This document shows, piece after piece, positions 1 through 8,239 of a stretch of DNA of 10,192 bases; positions within the stretch are counted from its first letter, which is position 1, and each line of letters starts with the position of its first letter. Location: assembly GCA_029557025.1 (NCBI GenBank), contig JAKPRU010000042.1, forward strand, positions 1 to 10,192, written 5' to 3'. The position numbers were made by a program, and so were the translations under genes. The stretch is from Candidatus Omnitrophota bacterium (lineage in GTDB: Bacteria; Hinthialibacterota; Hinthialibacteria; Hinthialibacterales; JAKPRU01). Under the pieces are notes generated by a model. It was not told where the DNA came from, searched no databases, and worked only from the letters and a program-made list of their open reading frames with translations.

Positions 1-1041
1 ATATCTTACTCGCTCTGCCTGACTGTGATGATCGTGACCCATTACATTGACCAGCCGGTCGAATCCGCGCCGAAGTTTGAATCGATGATAGGCGATATCC
101 GGTGTGACATAAGTCGGTTCGCCATCACTTTTAACCAACACACGGTCTTTATCGTCACCCTTGAGAGTGCTTCTAAGCCAAATGGCGTTATCTTTTTTGT
201 AAATAGCATGTTTCGCCGTCAGATCCAACAGGGTCGATTTTACCTCTCCGCTCTCATAAAGGCTTTTCTCGCTGACAAAGCTGTCAAAGGAAATCCGCAA
301 CGCTGCCAAATCCTCGGAGATTCGTTTCATCAGTCTTTCGGCGGCATATTCCGTAAACCATTCCCATCCCTCCTCCAAACGACTGTCCCCATGTTCCCGA
401 CGAATCTCTTCGGCGATCTCAACAATGTACGCTCCCTTGTAACCATCTTCAGGGAACGTGAAGGGCAGGCCGTATAGCTCGCGATATCGTGCCTGGACCG
501 AGAGACCCAAGTTTCTCATCTGTGCCCCGGCATCGTTGTAATAATATTCCCGCTGCACTTCATAACCGACAGCCATCATGAGTTCCGCTACGGTGTCCCC
601 TACAACTGCCCCGCGAATGTGTCCCACGTGCAAAGGGCCGGTAGGATTGGCGCTAACAAACTCCACTAGTGCTCTCTTGCCGGAATGAACAGCCGAACGT
701 CCATACCCCCCCAGTTCGGTCAGAATCTCTTTCAGAATCTTTCTGAACACAAAATCGGACAGAAAAATGTTGAGGAATCCGGGCCCTGCGATCTCCACAT
801 GATTGACCAGTTCAGAGGTTTCCAGAGCCTCACAGAAAATCTGGGCAACTTCTTTGGGGGGGCGCCGGAGGCGTTTCGCCATCATCATGGCCGCATTCGA
901 GGAAAGGTCTCCATGGACGCTCTCTCTCGGAAGCGCAAAAGGGGGAAACGCTTCTATGGCAAATTCTTCAGCGGTCAGTGAATTGCAGGTGTTTGCCAGC
1001 AATCCAAGCAATGTTTTGCGAATCGAGAATACGGTGTGCAT
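1..1041 (-). CDS. argS: Arginyl-tRNA synthetase, N-terminal part (cut by the window edge)
   Basis: Class I aminoacyl-tRNA synthetase that charges tRNA-Arg with arginine in the cytoplasm. The visible 347 codons start at ATG 1041-1039 and run off the left edge. Residues 1-115 match the N-terminal Add-1 domain that contacts the tRNA, with the typical HGDLSSNAAM and EIAGPGFLN segments. At about 128-144 comes the family signature VEFVSANPTGPLHVGHIRG, containing the HIGH-type motif as HVGH (138-141). Further on are YYYNDAGAQ, TYVTPDIAYH and the MGHDHH segment of the catalytic Rossmann domain. The KMSKS loop and anticodon-binding domain lie outside the window. An AAGGA-like ribosome site sits 7-8 bases before the ATG. 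No frameshift or internal stop appears in the translated part. It is divergent from the radical SAM gene and is probably an ordinary housekeeping gene, unrelated to its neighbours. Confidence 0.96.
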   Translation of the reverse strand, partial: MHTVFSIRKTLLGLLANTCNSLTAEEFAIEAFPPFALPRESVHGDLSSNAAMMMAKRLRRPPKEVAQIFCEALETSELVNHVEIAGPGFLNIFLSDFVFRKILKEILTELGGYGRSAVHSGKRALVEFVSANPTGPLHVGHIRGAVVGDTVAELMMAVGYEVQREYYYNDAGAQMRNLGLSVQARYRELYGLPFTFPEDGYKGAYIVEIAEEIRREHGDSRLEEGWEWFTEYAAERLMKRISEDLAALRISFDSFVSEKSLYESGEVKSTLLDLTAKHAIYKKDNAIWLRSTLKGDDKDRVLVKSDGEPTYVTPDIAYHRFKLRRGFDRLVNVMGHDHHSQAERVRY

Positions 1042-1154
1042 CCGGAATTCCTTCGGGGAGGATTCAAAACAGTAGTATCCTTCGGATCATATAAAGCCCT
1101 TATGCTACCATAGATGCAGAATTATTCTTGTCTTCTAGTGCAATAAGAGGAACT
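1042..1154. promoter_or_regulatory. Divergent spacer between argS and the radical SAM gene
   Basis: These 113 bases must carry the start signals for both divergent genes. A/T-rich -10-like stretches occur around 1088-1106 (TATAAA on plus, TATGAT on minus), but I found no matching -35 at correct spacing on either strand, so no promoter is assigned. The only clear element is the plus-strand ribosome site AAGAGG at 1145-1150, four bases before ATG 1155. Confidence 0.4.
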
Positions 1155-2678
1155 ATGAATCCCAGACCGCGCTGCCTGTTCATCAATCCGCCCATGCGGA
1201 ACGGGACGATTTATATGAAAGAGATTGGTCGTTGTGGGCGGAGAAGCATTGGGGGTGAGCTTTGGCCCCAGACCGGCCTGGCGTACTTGGCGGCTGTGGC
1301 ACGTGAGCAGGGTTGTGCCGTAGAGTTGTTCGACGCGATGGCGCTTGGCTGGCGATGGGAGGAATCACTTGCGCAGGCATCACGTTTCGCTCCGAATCTC
1401 ATCGTTATTCTCGTTACAACGCCAACATTTACAAACGATGCTGCCTACACCCAAGCAATACGGAAAATTCTGCCTGAGGCACAAATCGCCTTGGTCGGAA
1501 CACATGTAACGGCGCTTCCTGAGGATTCGCTTTTGGAATCACAGGCCGATTTCGGTATCCTGGGCGAGGCGGAACCTGTGTTGGCGGAAATGCTGATGCG
1601 ATGGCCCGATGAGCTGGAGCGTGTGAGCGGACTGGCCCGCTGGCAAGGTGGGCAGGTTATCCGCAATCCGGAACAGATGTTTGTGGAATCTCTCGATGAC
1701 CTTCCCGATCCCGCGCGGGATCTCTTGCCGATTCATCGGTATAGGATGCCGTTCACCGAGGGGAGGCCGTTTGCCACGGTCATCCCCTGTCGTGGATGTC
1801 CCTATCCATGCACGTTCTGTCGGGCGGGCGATGTCTGGGGAAAGAAAGTCCGCGTGCGATCCCCCGAACGAGTTGTTCGGGAACTGCTCGAAATTCAGAA
1901 TCGGTTTGGGATTCGCGATGTCGCTTTCATGACCGATAGTCTTCTGACAAACCGGGAATGGGCAATGAACTTGTTTCGGGAGATGATCTCCGGCGGGATC
2001 GAGCTCGACTGGATTGCGAATGCCAGGGCGGACCAGGTCGATCCGGAACTGCTGGGACTGATGAAACAGTCCGGCTGTCGCCTGATCTCTTTCGGCATCG
2101 AGTCCGGTTGCCAGGAGATGCTGGACTCCATGAAGAAACACCTGACGCTGGAGCAGTGCAGGGAAGGGATCCGGATGACCCGCAAGGCGGGGATTGCTGC
2201 ATTTGCCTATTTCATCCTGGGACTGCCCGGCGAAACGAGGGACACCATTCGAGAGACCATCCGATTTGCCAGGACACTCCATGCGGACTACGTGAATTTT
2301 CATATTGCCACTCCGTTCCCGGGAACGGAGTTTTATGAACAGGCCAGGACGAACGGTTGGCTGATCAGTAACCGTTGGGAGGACTATGAGGAGGAAGGTT
2401 CGGCGGTAGTCTCGTATCCGGATCTTTCGGCGTCAGACTTGGTAGCGGCGCAAAAACGGGCCATGTTGGCCTTCTATTTGTCACCCGGATACCTGGTCCG
2501 GGAGATATTGCGAATTCGGGGCTGGGGAGACTTGAAAGCCAAGTGCAAGGCAGGCTGGCGAATGATGAAGTTGATGGGGAATAAAGAATTAAAAATTAAA
2601 AAAAGGGGGATTGACCGTGGAATAAACAAGCCAAAGAATCAATCTCACCGTCGGGCATTCTTGTTATCGAGGTGGTGA
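1155..2678 (+). CDS. B12-binding-type radical SAM protein (BchE-like family)
   Basis: Cytoplasmic iron-sulfur enzyme of 507 residues. Residues 1-140 look like a cobalamin-binding Rossmann domain (CLFINPP at 7-13, FDAMALGW at 59-66, GILGEAEP near 134-141); as in many members there is no DxHxxG motif, so the cofactor would bind base-off without a protein histidine. The radical SAM core follows, with CxxxCxxC at Cys215, Cys219 and Cys222 (CPYPCTFC) for the 4Fe-4S cluster, FGIESG at 313-318 and FILGLPGET at 353-361. Family members do methylations, ring formations and other radical reactions; the substrate cannot be read from sequence. I chose ATG 1155 because AAGAGG lies just upstream; an in-frame TTG at 1128 would add nine residues but lacks such a site. 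The last ~30 residues are encoded by an A/T run and look non-homologous. The stop lies 15 bases inside the converging gene. Confidence 0.93.
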   Translation: MNPRPRCLFINPPMRNGTIYMKEIGRCGRRSIGGELWPQTGLAYLAAVAREQGCAVELFDAMALGWRWEESLAQASRFAPNLIVILVTTPTFTNDAAYTQAIRKILPEAQIALVGTHVTALPEDSLLESQADFGILGEAEPVLAEMLMRWPDELERVSGLARWQGGQVIRNPEQMFVESLDDLPDPARDLLPIHRYRMPFTEGRPFATVIPCRGCPYPCTFCRAGDVWGKKVRVRSPERVVRELLEIQNRFGIRDVAFMTDSLLTNREWAMNLFREMISGGIELDWIANARADQVDPELLGLMKQSGCRLISFGIESGCQEMLDSMKKHLTLEQCREGIRMTRKAGIAAFAYFILGLPGETRDTIRETIRFARTLHADYVNFHIATPFPGTEFYEQARTNGWLISNRWEDYEEEGSAVVSYPDLSASDLVAAQKRAMLAFYLSPGYLVREILRIRGWGDLKAKCKAGWRMMKLMGNKELKIKKRGIDRGINKPKNQSHRRAFLLSRW

Positions 2679-4262
2679 GCTTGATGGCTGCCCTCCTGGA
2701 CCAGGATTCACAGGAGGATTCGGCTCCGGTGGAGGAGGAGCGATCTGTTGGAGAAAATTGTCAAGGCGATCCGCATCGAAAATGGGATGCCCTTCTCCAT
2801 AGGCCGACCTTAAATACCGCAGCCAACTGGAAAGTTGCTGATGCGAAAGCGCCAGCCTTGCGCGACGGTTTTCCGAGGAGTCCTGTTTCCAGAGTTGATA
2901 AGCGCAGTAGGCATCGGTGAGATCGCGCCACAAACGTGCGGCATCCTCCAACATCTCCAATTGTGCCGACAATCCGATATAGACCGGGATCTGAGCGGAA
3001 GCTCGCGCGCGCTCCAGGGCAGCGTGTGCCTCCAGGCATTTCGCAACCGCTTCGTCTTTTTCTACAACCATCGATTGTGCCACACTCGGGGTAATGGTCT
3101 TGAGCAAAACCTCATTCTTCTTCAAATTCGGAATCCACGCTGAAAGAGCGGCGCTTTCGAGGTCTTTGGACGCAGCCTTCAAATCGGGAATCCGACTCTC
3201 ATCGTTGAGGAAGGGCAGCCTCTGAGTCAAAAAAGTCTTCTCGATGATTTCACCGGTTGATTCGAGGCAGAAACGAAGATTCTTGTGTTCTTTCTCGCCG
3301 AACGTCATTTGAAGATAGTCGGTCCATATTCGATCAATCGTGGTACTCGGATCTGCAAGCAACCTACAAAACGTGAACAGATTGACTTCATTCGGTGTAC
3401 CCACACAATGCTCATGTCCGCAATCCACCCGCGCGACTGCACCCGCCGCGCCTTTGCTCAATGCATAGGAGATTTGCCTGCTGACTCTTTCAGGGCAGCA
3501 ATAGGGGATCAGACATCTCCCGTAATGGGTGTTTCCCAAGTCCATTTCCACTATCTGACGTCGGTCTGCAAATCTCCCGATGGCTGGATGGTCAGGCGCA
3601 TCAGGATGGGACCGATAGGGCAGGGCGGGGATAATGACACCGACACTCTTGCTCGCACTCGAGATAGCCTGAATGATCCGATCTACCTCTGTGGGAGGGA
3701 CTTCAGGGAATTGCACCCACAGATCCCAATCCAGTTCGCGGCAAACCGTATCGAGTTCCGTGACCAGCTTACTAAGTCGCGCCGCCCCGTTCATTGCGGA
3801 TTGAATACGAGCGCTATCGAAAATGGAAAGTTCCACACTATCGACGGAAAGAACCAGGCCATCGATTTCGGGCAGGACCTCATGCAGCGCCTTGTAACGC
3901 TCGTGAGCTTTGCCCCAGAACCCAGGATCGTCCAATGATATCTTCTCTCCGTCGGAGATATCTTGGAACTCCCGAATGGACAGATAAACGGCCATCTCTT
4001 TCTGTTGAGCGGAGAGGGTCACCTGCCGGATTCGGCGCGCTCTTTCAGGATCATGGACGACAGCGCTGACCGAGTTCACAATCTCACCGGACAGCTGTAT
4101 CTGATTGACCCCGTTTTGATGAGCGATATCGACGACTTTCTGAAGATAGGAAAGATCATCATGCTCGAAACGCCAAGCCACGATTGTGGCGCCTTCTGGG
4201 GATATTCCATGAATTGACAAAGTCAGCGCAAAGAGGGCTGAGAGAAGCGCCCGATAGTTCAT
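2664..4262 (-). CDS. Exported protein of unknown function, probable TIM-barrel (glycoside-hydrolase-like)
   Basis: Protein of 532 residues and third gene of the minus-strand cluster. Residues 1-19 form a Sec signal peptide (short Arg-containing start, then a hydrophobic run of Leu, Ala and Phe), so it should act outside the cytoplasmic membrane. Residues ~25-320 alternate predicted beta strands and helices in a barrel-like rhythm: LPEIDGLVLSVDS at 130-142, DWDLWVQFPE at 178-187, a GNTHYG segment at 243-248 and GTPNEVNLFTFCRLL at 288-302, the last resembling what is seen in GH67-like alpha-glucuronidase-type barrels. I could not identify catalytic acids with confidence. Residues ~330-490 are helical; the final ~25 are Pro/Gly/Ser-rich and may be a flexible tail. 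ATG 4262 lies 25 bp after the upstream gene with a GAGAA-type ribosome site. It may handle the same glycan as the GH38-like protein, which is inference from position only. Confidence 0.75.
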   Translation of the reverse strand: MNYRALLSALFALTLSIHGISPEGATIVAWRFEHDDLSYLQKVVDIAHQNGVNQIQLSGEIVNSVSAVVHDPERARRIRQVTLSAQQKEMAVYLSIREFQDISDGEKISLDDPGFWGKAHERYKALHEVLPEIDGLVLSVDSVELSIFDSARIQSAMNGAARLSKLVTELDTVCRELDWDLWVQFPEVPPTEVDRIIQAISSASKSVGVIIPALPYRSHPDAPDHPAIGRFADRRQIVEMDLGNTHYGRCLIPYCCPERVSRQISYALSKGAAGAVARVDCGHEHCVGTPNEVNLFTFCRLLADPSTTIDRIWTDYLQMTFGEKEHKNLRFCLESTGEIIEKTFLTQRLPFLNDESRIPDLKAASKDLESAALSAWIPNLKKNEVLLKTITPSVAQSMVVEKDEAVAKCLEAHAALERARASAQIPVYIGLSAQLEMLEDAARLWRDLTDAYCAYQLWKQDSSENRRARLALSHQQLSSWLRYLRSAYGEGHPIFDADRLDNFLQQIAPPPPEPNPPVNPGPGGQPSSSPPR

Positions 4263-4287
4263 GTTCTTTTCTCAATTCCGATGGCGA

Positions 4288-4986
4288 TCAGGGTACGAGA
4301 GTTTTCCTGATAAGAGACATCACGGCCATTTCACGGTCGGTGTGAATCTCAACCATGGTTTCTTCATCGCCGGACGCCAGGATTTCCACAATGCGTGAAT
4401 TCGGTCGGATCAGGAAACAGGCATGTTTTCCTTTTTCCTCGAACTTCCGAATATATCGATCCAGGAATTTCACAGCGGCATCAGAGGTGGCGGTCATATC
4501 GGTCAGATCCAGCAGGGCCAATCGTTGCGACGGTCCCAGTTTACGGAGTGCCGCCTGGATTTTCGTTACACTGGAGATGCTTAATCCGCCGGACACCTCC
4601 AGGGTGGTGACAGCCCCCGCTTCTGTTGTTTTGACGAGGAGATCGTCCAAACCCACGCTGCCATTGCGGATTTGTTTCCGCATGTGTTGAGCTTCCTCGG
4701 TCAGCAGACGGAGGGTAAAACTGCCGCGGCCGCAACGGCTGACTTGGCCGGATTTCATTTGGGGACTGTTCATAACTTGTTCGGCTGTGAATTTGCCACC
4801 CTTCCAGTGTTCCGGAACCGGAGCGATATGTACGGTTGCGCCCTTTTCTACCTTCGTTGAGGAACGCAGATCTGCCATAAGCCCATCCAGTGACACCATG
4901 GATGCAAAGAAGGGTGTCTGAGTTCCTTCAACCAGACATACGTGCAGCTCCTTGATCTCCTGCTTTCCACTACTTTGCGACGGCAT
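4288..4986 (-). CDS. STAS-like domain protein of unknown role
   Basis: Cytoplasmic protein of 232 residues with no signal peptide or membrane segment; middle gene of the cluster. The C-terminal half (about 125-230) has the pattern of a STAS domain (SpoIIAA-type anti-sigma antagonist): VTTLEVSGGLS as the first strands, RLALLDLTDM at 155-164 where the family has the DLS strand, a following helix carrying Ser168 near the usual phospho-acceptor position, then HACFLIRP. The canonical DSSG is not intact (TATSDAA), so phospho-switching is uncertain. The N-terminal ~105 residues contain an FFASMVSLDGLMADL stretch and a KGATVHI stretch, loosely like a PilZ beta barrel, but I see no RxxxR motif and do not assign it. 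The start is ATG 4986, 27 bp after the upstream stop, with only a weak GGGAA ribosome site. It could be a signalling partner that ties the operon's exported proteins to a regulatory input; that is inference. Confidence 0.72.
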   Translation of the reverse strand: MPSQSSGKQEIKELHVCLVEGTQTPFFASMVSLDGLMADLRSSTKVEKGATVHIAPVPEHWKGGKFTAEQVMNSPQMKSGQVSRCGRGSFTLRLLTEEAQHMRKQIRNGSVGLDDLLVKTTEAGAVTTLEVSGGLSISSVTKIQAALRKLGPSQRLALLDLTDMTATSDAAVKFLDRYIRKFEEKGKHACFLIRPNSRIVEILASGDEETMVEIHTDREMAVMSLIRKTLVP

Positions 4987-5013
4987 AAGAATTTTCCCGA
5001 AATCAATGAAACC

Positions 5014-8000
5014 CTAATATGAAATCCGAATGGTCTTGACTTGCGATGCTTTCATGGGAACCGTGACAGTCCGGTCGTTGTATTCTAACGGGACAGGGTC
5101 CTCCTCCAGAAGAGTAATTTCTTCCGCCGCGAGAATTGTCGATCCCACAGTAATCTCTGCGCGACTCATCCGACTCGCCGTTTCCCAGAGCCGCAACAAC
5201 ATTCCTCTGCCGTCCGAATCCCACCGCACCGATCCAAGTATAACATTTTCAGGGACTAGCTGTATAAGAGAGTGCATTTTCGGCAATCGTCCGGCGTGTT
5301 CCCCTGTTTGGACCGTAAGAAGAGGATGGACCAATTCTTCCGTATAACGTTTCAGATTCGCCTCCCGCCACGCCCCGGTAAAGGGATACAAAGCGCAGGC
5401 GAACCGATAAGGCGATGTTCCCGGTCGATAAGCGGCAACCAGTTCATGTGTCCCGTACCAGATTCCCGCGCGTCCTTCCTGGACTAGGCAAAGGCCGCCC
5501 GTGTTCCCGCCCCAAGTGAGCGCCGACCAGCCATTTGCGCTCACAGGACCGTTGAGCTGAAGACCTGTTAAGGTTTTCTTTTCCTGGAAAGAACCTGCCT
5601 CTCCATGGACAAAGACGGGCGCAAACAGCGGGGTCTCTAATCCCATCCGGAACAGGTCCGAAGATTCCCGTTGAATCACTGTCTGGAATTCAATAACCGG
5701 GCTGTCGGCGGCGGCGATAATCTCCTGGACAATGCTCCAGGCAGGCGCGATTTTTTCCACGCGAAATCGAATGCGGACCGGACCACGCTCCACAATCTCC
5801 ACATTTGTCCGTGGAAGGTTTTCCGCCGTGCCTTCCCGTTCCACATATATCCTTCCCTTGGGCGAGAGCAGATTCGCATCATTTCCGGGGATGCCTAAGG
5901 ACTCGACGTTTCCTGTCTTTGAATTGATTGAGAAGCGATAATGTTTGGATCTGACGGACAATGCACTTGCTTCCAGGTCAGTCGACGGCGATTTTGCGGA
6001 TTCTCCCGTAACCAGATCAAACAACCTGTAACCGAGGGGCGGCACATTTTCTGCCAGGAAACAGATCTGCGATCCGCCTTCTATGCTCTGTGAGGGCACC
6101 ACCTCACCGTAGTGGTTCCTTATGCTGACCGAACCGGACACCGCCGGCAAATCTATAGTCACCACGCCGCTGCGGACCCACGAGAGCGGATTGAAGACCA
6201 GGATTGCCTTGCCTGCGCCCCGCGTATCGATTTCTCCAGCCAATTCTACAAGGGCAGCAACGCATTCCTCCTGTGTCTTCGCCCAGGAATTCTCCAGAGA
6301 TTTATGCGCTTCGGTGAGGACTTCCGAATTCGCCGTACCGTCCGCCACCGGACGCCGCTCACAAAATAAGAGTCCTCTCCATGCTTCATCCAATGATTCT
6401 TTTGGGTAGGAGGCACCGCTCAGGACTGTACGGGTCGCCCGTATCTTCTCCAGATCTTCCAGACGCGCCTCCATCAGACAAAGCATCCGTTTAATTTCCG
6501 GGACTGAGTGCAGTCGCTCGATATCCTTTTTTAGTGAGATACTCCCAGTTATGAATGGGTACGCAACCCCATAGGGATTACTTGCCATTCGGTCCATGAA
6601 ATCCGCAGGATCCGTGTAGTGAAGGGAAGGGAACAAGGGATGCCTTGCAGCCTCTCCAAGTTGCCGGATTCTGTCCTCGGCAGGCGATTCCTCCTTGAAT
6701 CCAATGTCCACAGCGGTGTACAGGTCACGCATCTTATGACGTCCGTATAATTCTCCCAGATTCATCAATACACTTCGCTCCGCATCCGTCTCAAGAGGCC
6801 CAAGCGGATAGTAGGCCAACACCCTCGCACCCGATGGGGCCTCCCATACGAACAAATTCCATGGGAACGGTCCCCGCATCGAATCAAATACAATGCTCTC
6901 TATCCCGAAGCCCGACAGAATCTCCGGCAAACAGGATTCAAATCCCGGCACACCCGGGAAAGTCGCGACACGAAGCCTACGACCAAATATTTCACGAAAA
7001 TATCGTAACCCCAGCAAATACTGGCGGATAATGGACTCTTCCCCTACCAGTCCAGGGTCGAAATCCGACCACGATCCACTGGTGATAATGTAACGGCCTT
7101 CATTTATCCGCTTAACGATCTCCTTGTGAAGCAATGGGGCACGCTCTTCCACCCAACGATGTGTCGCTGCCTCGGACCGGCATACCACCAATTCCGGGAA
7201 TCGATCCAACAAACCCAATAGGTCCTTCGCCTCGACCTGACTAACCCGGATCAATTCATCCCTGTCGTATTGTCCATAAGGGTCGGTCACACAAACACCT
7301 GCGGCAAAAACCCTCATTTCCTTTGACAGGGAATCGAATATAACCAAAGCGTTTACACAACGTTGCACAGACTCTGAAAATCCCTTTCCATCGCGCGCAT
7401 AAAGTGCCCGTACGTCCAGCAATTCCACGGCATGTCCGAATTCCGTCCGCCATCGCGCCTCCTCATCACCGGTTGTCAACCGGATCAGCAACAGGGCATT
7501 CTCCAGCTGCGTCAGAACCGCACCCGCTGTACGACGAAGTTCCGCCAATTCAGTCAAATGCAAATCAATAGAAACAAATGGTTCCGGCCCGGCAATTCGT
7601 ACGACCTGGATGGCAATACATATCTCACATTCCGGATATGCCCGTTGTGTCAAATGAATTACATTCCGCCCGGGCAGGAGGTCATGCGTGCGCTGCCCGT
7701 TGATATAGATCGTGCCCTCCAATTCGCAAATAATCACCAAGTACGCGCCTTCGCCGTCAACCGGCACACCGGCGATATTCCCTGGAATCCGAAGTCTCTT
7801 ACGAAGCCAAAATGGAGCAGAGTAGCCGCCAATATCCATCGGGTTACGAATCGCCCACGAAGAATCGTCAAACTCAACGGACTCAGCCCCAGCAGGCGAT
7901 CCAGGGTACGCGCGCCACTCCGCATCAAGCCGGGTGTTACAAAAGTCTCGCAACACATCGACGATGTGCATAGGACTGTCGCATAAGGCTGGACAAATGA

Positions 8001-8049
8001 CCATGCTCAGAGCAACCGGGAGAAGTATTAAAGATCCGCACGTATGCAT
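5014..8049 (-). CDS. Exported GH38 alpha-mannosidase-like protein with altered active site
   Basis: First gene of the cluster, 1011 residues from ATG 8049. Residues 1-24 form a Sec signal peptide (hydrophobic SLILLPVALSMVI). Residues ~38-165 look like the Gal-binding-like beta domain found ahead of GH38 barrels (FDDSSW at 60-65, YINGQ at 115-119). Residues ~245-600 correspond to the GH38 catalytic and helical regions: GRYIITSGSWSDFDPGL then GEESIIRQYLLG at 336-347, and YPKESLDEAWRGLL at 548-561. Residues ~612-1011 are the usual C-terminal beta domains (VFNPLSWVRSG, VPPLGYRLFDL). The expected catalytic residues are missing: HxHxD reads VCVTD (252-256), the PDxFG nucleophile motif reads PGVPG (365-369), and QFHD reads ERRP (564-567). 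I infer a pseudoenzyme or new activity. Start choice: in-frame TTG 8136 lies four bases after GGAGG and would add 29 residues ahead of the signal peptide; ATG 8049 fits export better but lacks a ribosome site. Confidence 0.88.
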   Translation of the reverse strand: MHTCGSLILLPVALSMVICPALCDSPMHIVDVLRDFCNTRLDAEWRAYPGSPAGAESVEFDDSSWAIRNPMDIGGYSAPFWLRKRLRIPGNIAGVPVDGEGAYLVIICELEGTIYINGQRTHDLLPGRNVIHLTQRAYPECEICIAIQVVRIAGPEPFVSIDLHLTELAELRRTAGAVLTQLENALLLIRLTTGDEEARWRTEFGHAVELLDVRALYARDGKGFSESVQRCVNALVIFDSLSKEMRVFAAGVCVTDPYGQYDRDELIRVSQVEAKDLLGLLDRFPELVVCRSEAATHRWVEERAPLLHKEIVKRINEGRYIITSGSWSDFDPGLVGEESIIRQYLLGLRYFREIFGRRLRVATFPGVPGFESCLPEILSGFGIESIVFDSMRGPFPWNLFVWEAPSGARVLAYYPLGPLETDAERSVLMNLGELYGRHKMRDLYTAVDIGFKEESPAEDRIRQLGEAARHPLFPSLHYTDPADFMDRMASNPYGVAYPFITGSISLKKDIERLHSVPEIKRMLCLMEARLEDLEKIRATRTVLSGASYPKESLDEAWRGLLFCERRPVADGTANSEVLTEAHKSLENSWAKTQEECVAALVELAGEIDTRGAGKAILVFNPLSWVRSGVVTIDLPAVSGSVSIRNHYGEVVPSQSIEGGSQICFLAENVPPLGYRLFDLVTGESAKSPSTDLEASALSVRSKHYRFSINSKTGNVESLGIPGNDANLLSPKGRIYVEREGTAENLPRTNVEIVERGPVRIRFRVEKIAPAWSIVQEIIAAADSPVIEFQTVIQRESSDLFRMGLETPLFAPVFVHGEAGSFQEKKTLTGLQLNGPVSANGWSALTWGGNTGGLCLVQEGRAGIWYGTHELVAAYRPGTSPYRFACALYPFTGAWREANLKRYTEELVHPLLTVQTGEHAGRLPKMHSLIQLVPENVILGSVRWDSDGRGMLLRLWETASRMSRAEITVGSTILAAEEITLLEEDPVPLEYNDRTVTVPMKASQVKTIRISY

Positions 8050-8069
8050 GAGTATTGGAACGCGCAATG

Positions 8070-8132
8070 TCAAAAATGGACAATTCGCGAGATTATTGCA
8101 AAGATTAGAGCAAATCTCCACCAAACTGCCAT
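8070..8132 (-). CDS. Candidate 20-residue leader peptide ahead of the GH38-like gene
   Basis: An ATG at 8132-8130 sits eight bases after a perfect GGAGG (8145-8141), the best ribosome site in this stretch. It opens a 20-codon frame ending at TGA 8072-8070, encoding a hydrophobic Trp- and Ile-rich peptide beginning MAVWWRFAL. The ATG of the exported GH38-like protein follows 20 bases later without a site of its own, so ribosomes finishing the leader could restart there. The alternative is that GGAGG serves the TTG at 8136 of a longer GH38-like reading frame, but four-base spacing and a TTG are less favourable. No homology is recognised; a chance frame is quite possible. Confidence 0.3.
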   Translation of the reverse strand: MAVWWRFALIFAIISRIVHF

Positions 8133-8209
8133 CCAACTTGCCTCCGATAAAGAGGAAACGTGCTGAAATTTTTAAATTCAGGGCTATTTGAGTGTGGGTC
8201 TTGCTGTTT

Positions 8210-8239
8210 AATATAGTCGCATAAGATGTATTATGTCAA
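8210..8239 (-). promoter_or_regulatory. Sigma70-type promoter of the GH38-like operon
   Basis: Reading the minus strand, a perfect -35 TTGACA (8239-8234) is followed after 18 bases by TATATT (8215-8210), five of six matches to the -10 consensus. Transcription would start near 8203, giving a leader of about 150 bases to ATG 8049. It points away from dtd and into the three-gene cluster, with no other gene between. Confidence 0.7.

Noticed and set aside
25..477. Plus-strand frame of 150 codons at the left edge
   Set aside because: It lies opposite argS, whose minus-strand translation matches the family throughout.
1539..2303. Minus-strand frame of 254 codons antisense to the radical SAM gene
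   Set aside because: The plus-strand frame carries intact radical SAM motifs across the same bases; this is its shadow.
2644..2680. CTCACC ... GGTGAG inverted repeat between the convergent genes as a terminator
   Set aside because: Only six pairs with a loop over 20 bases and no adjacent T run on either strand.
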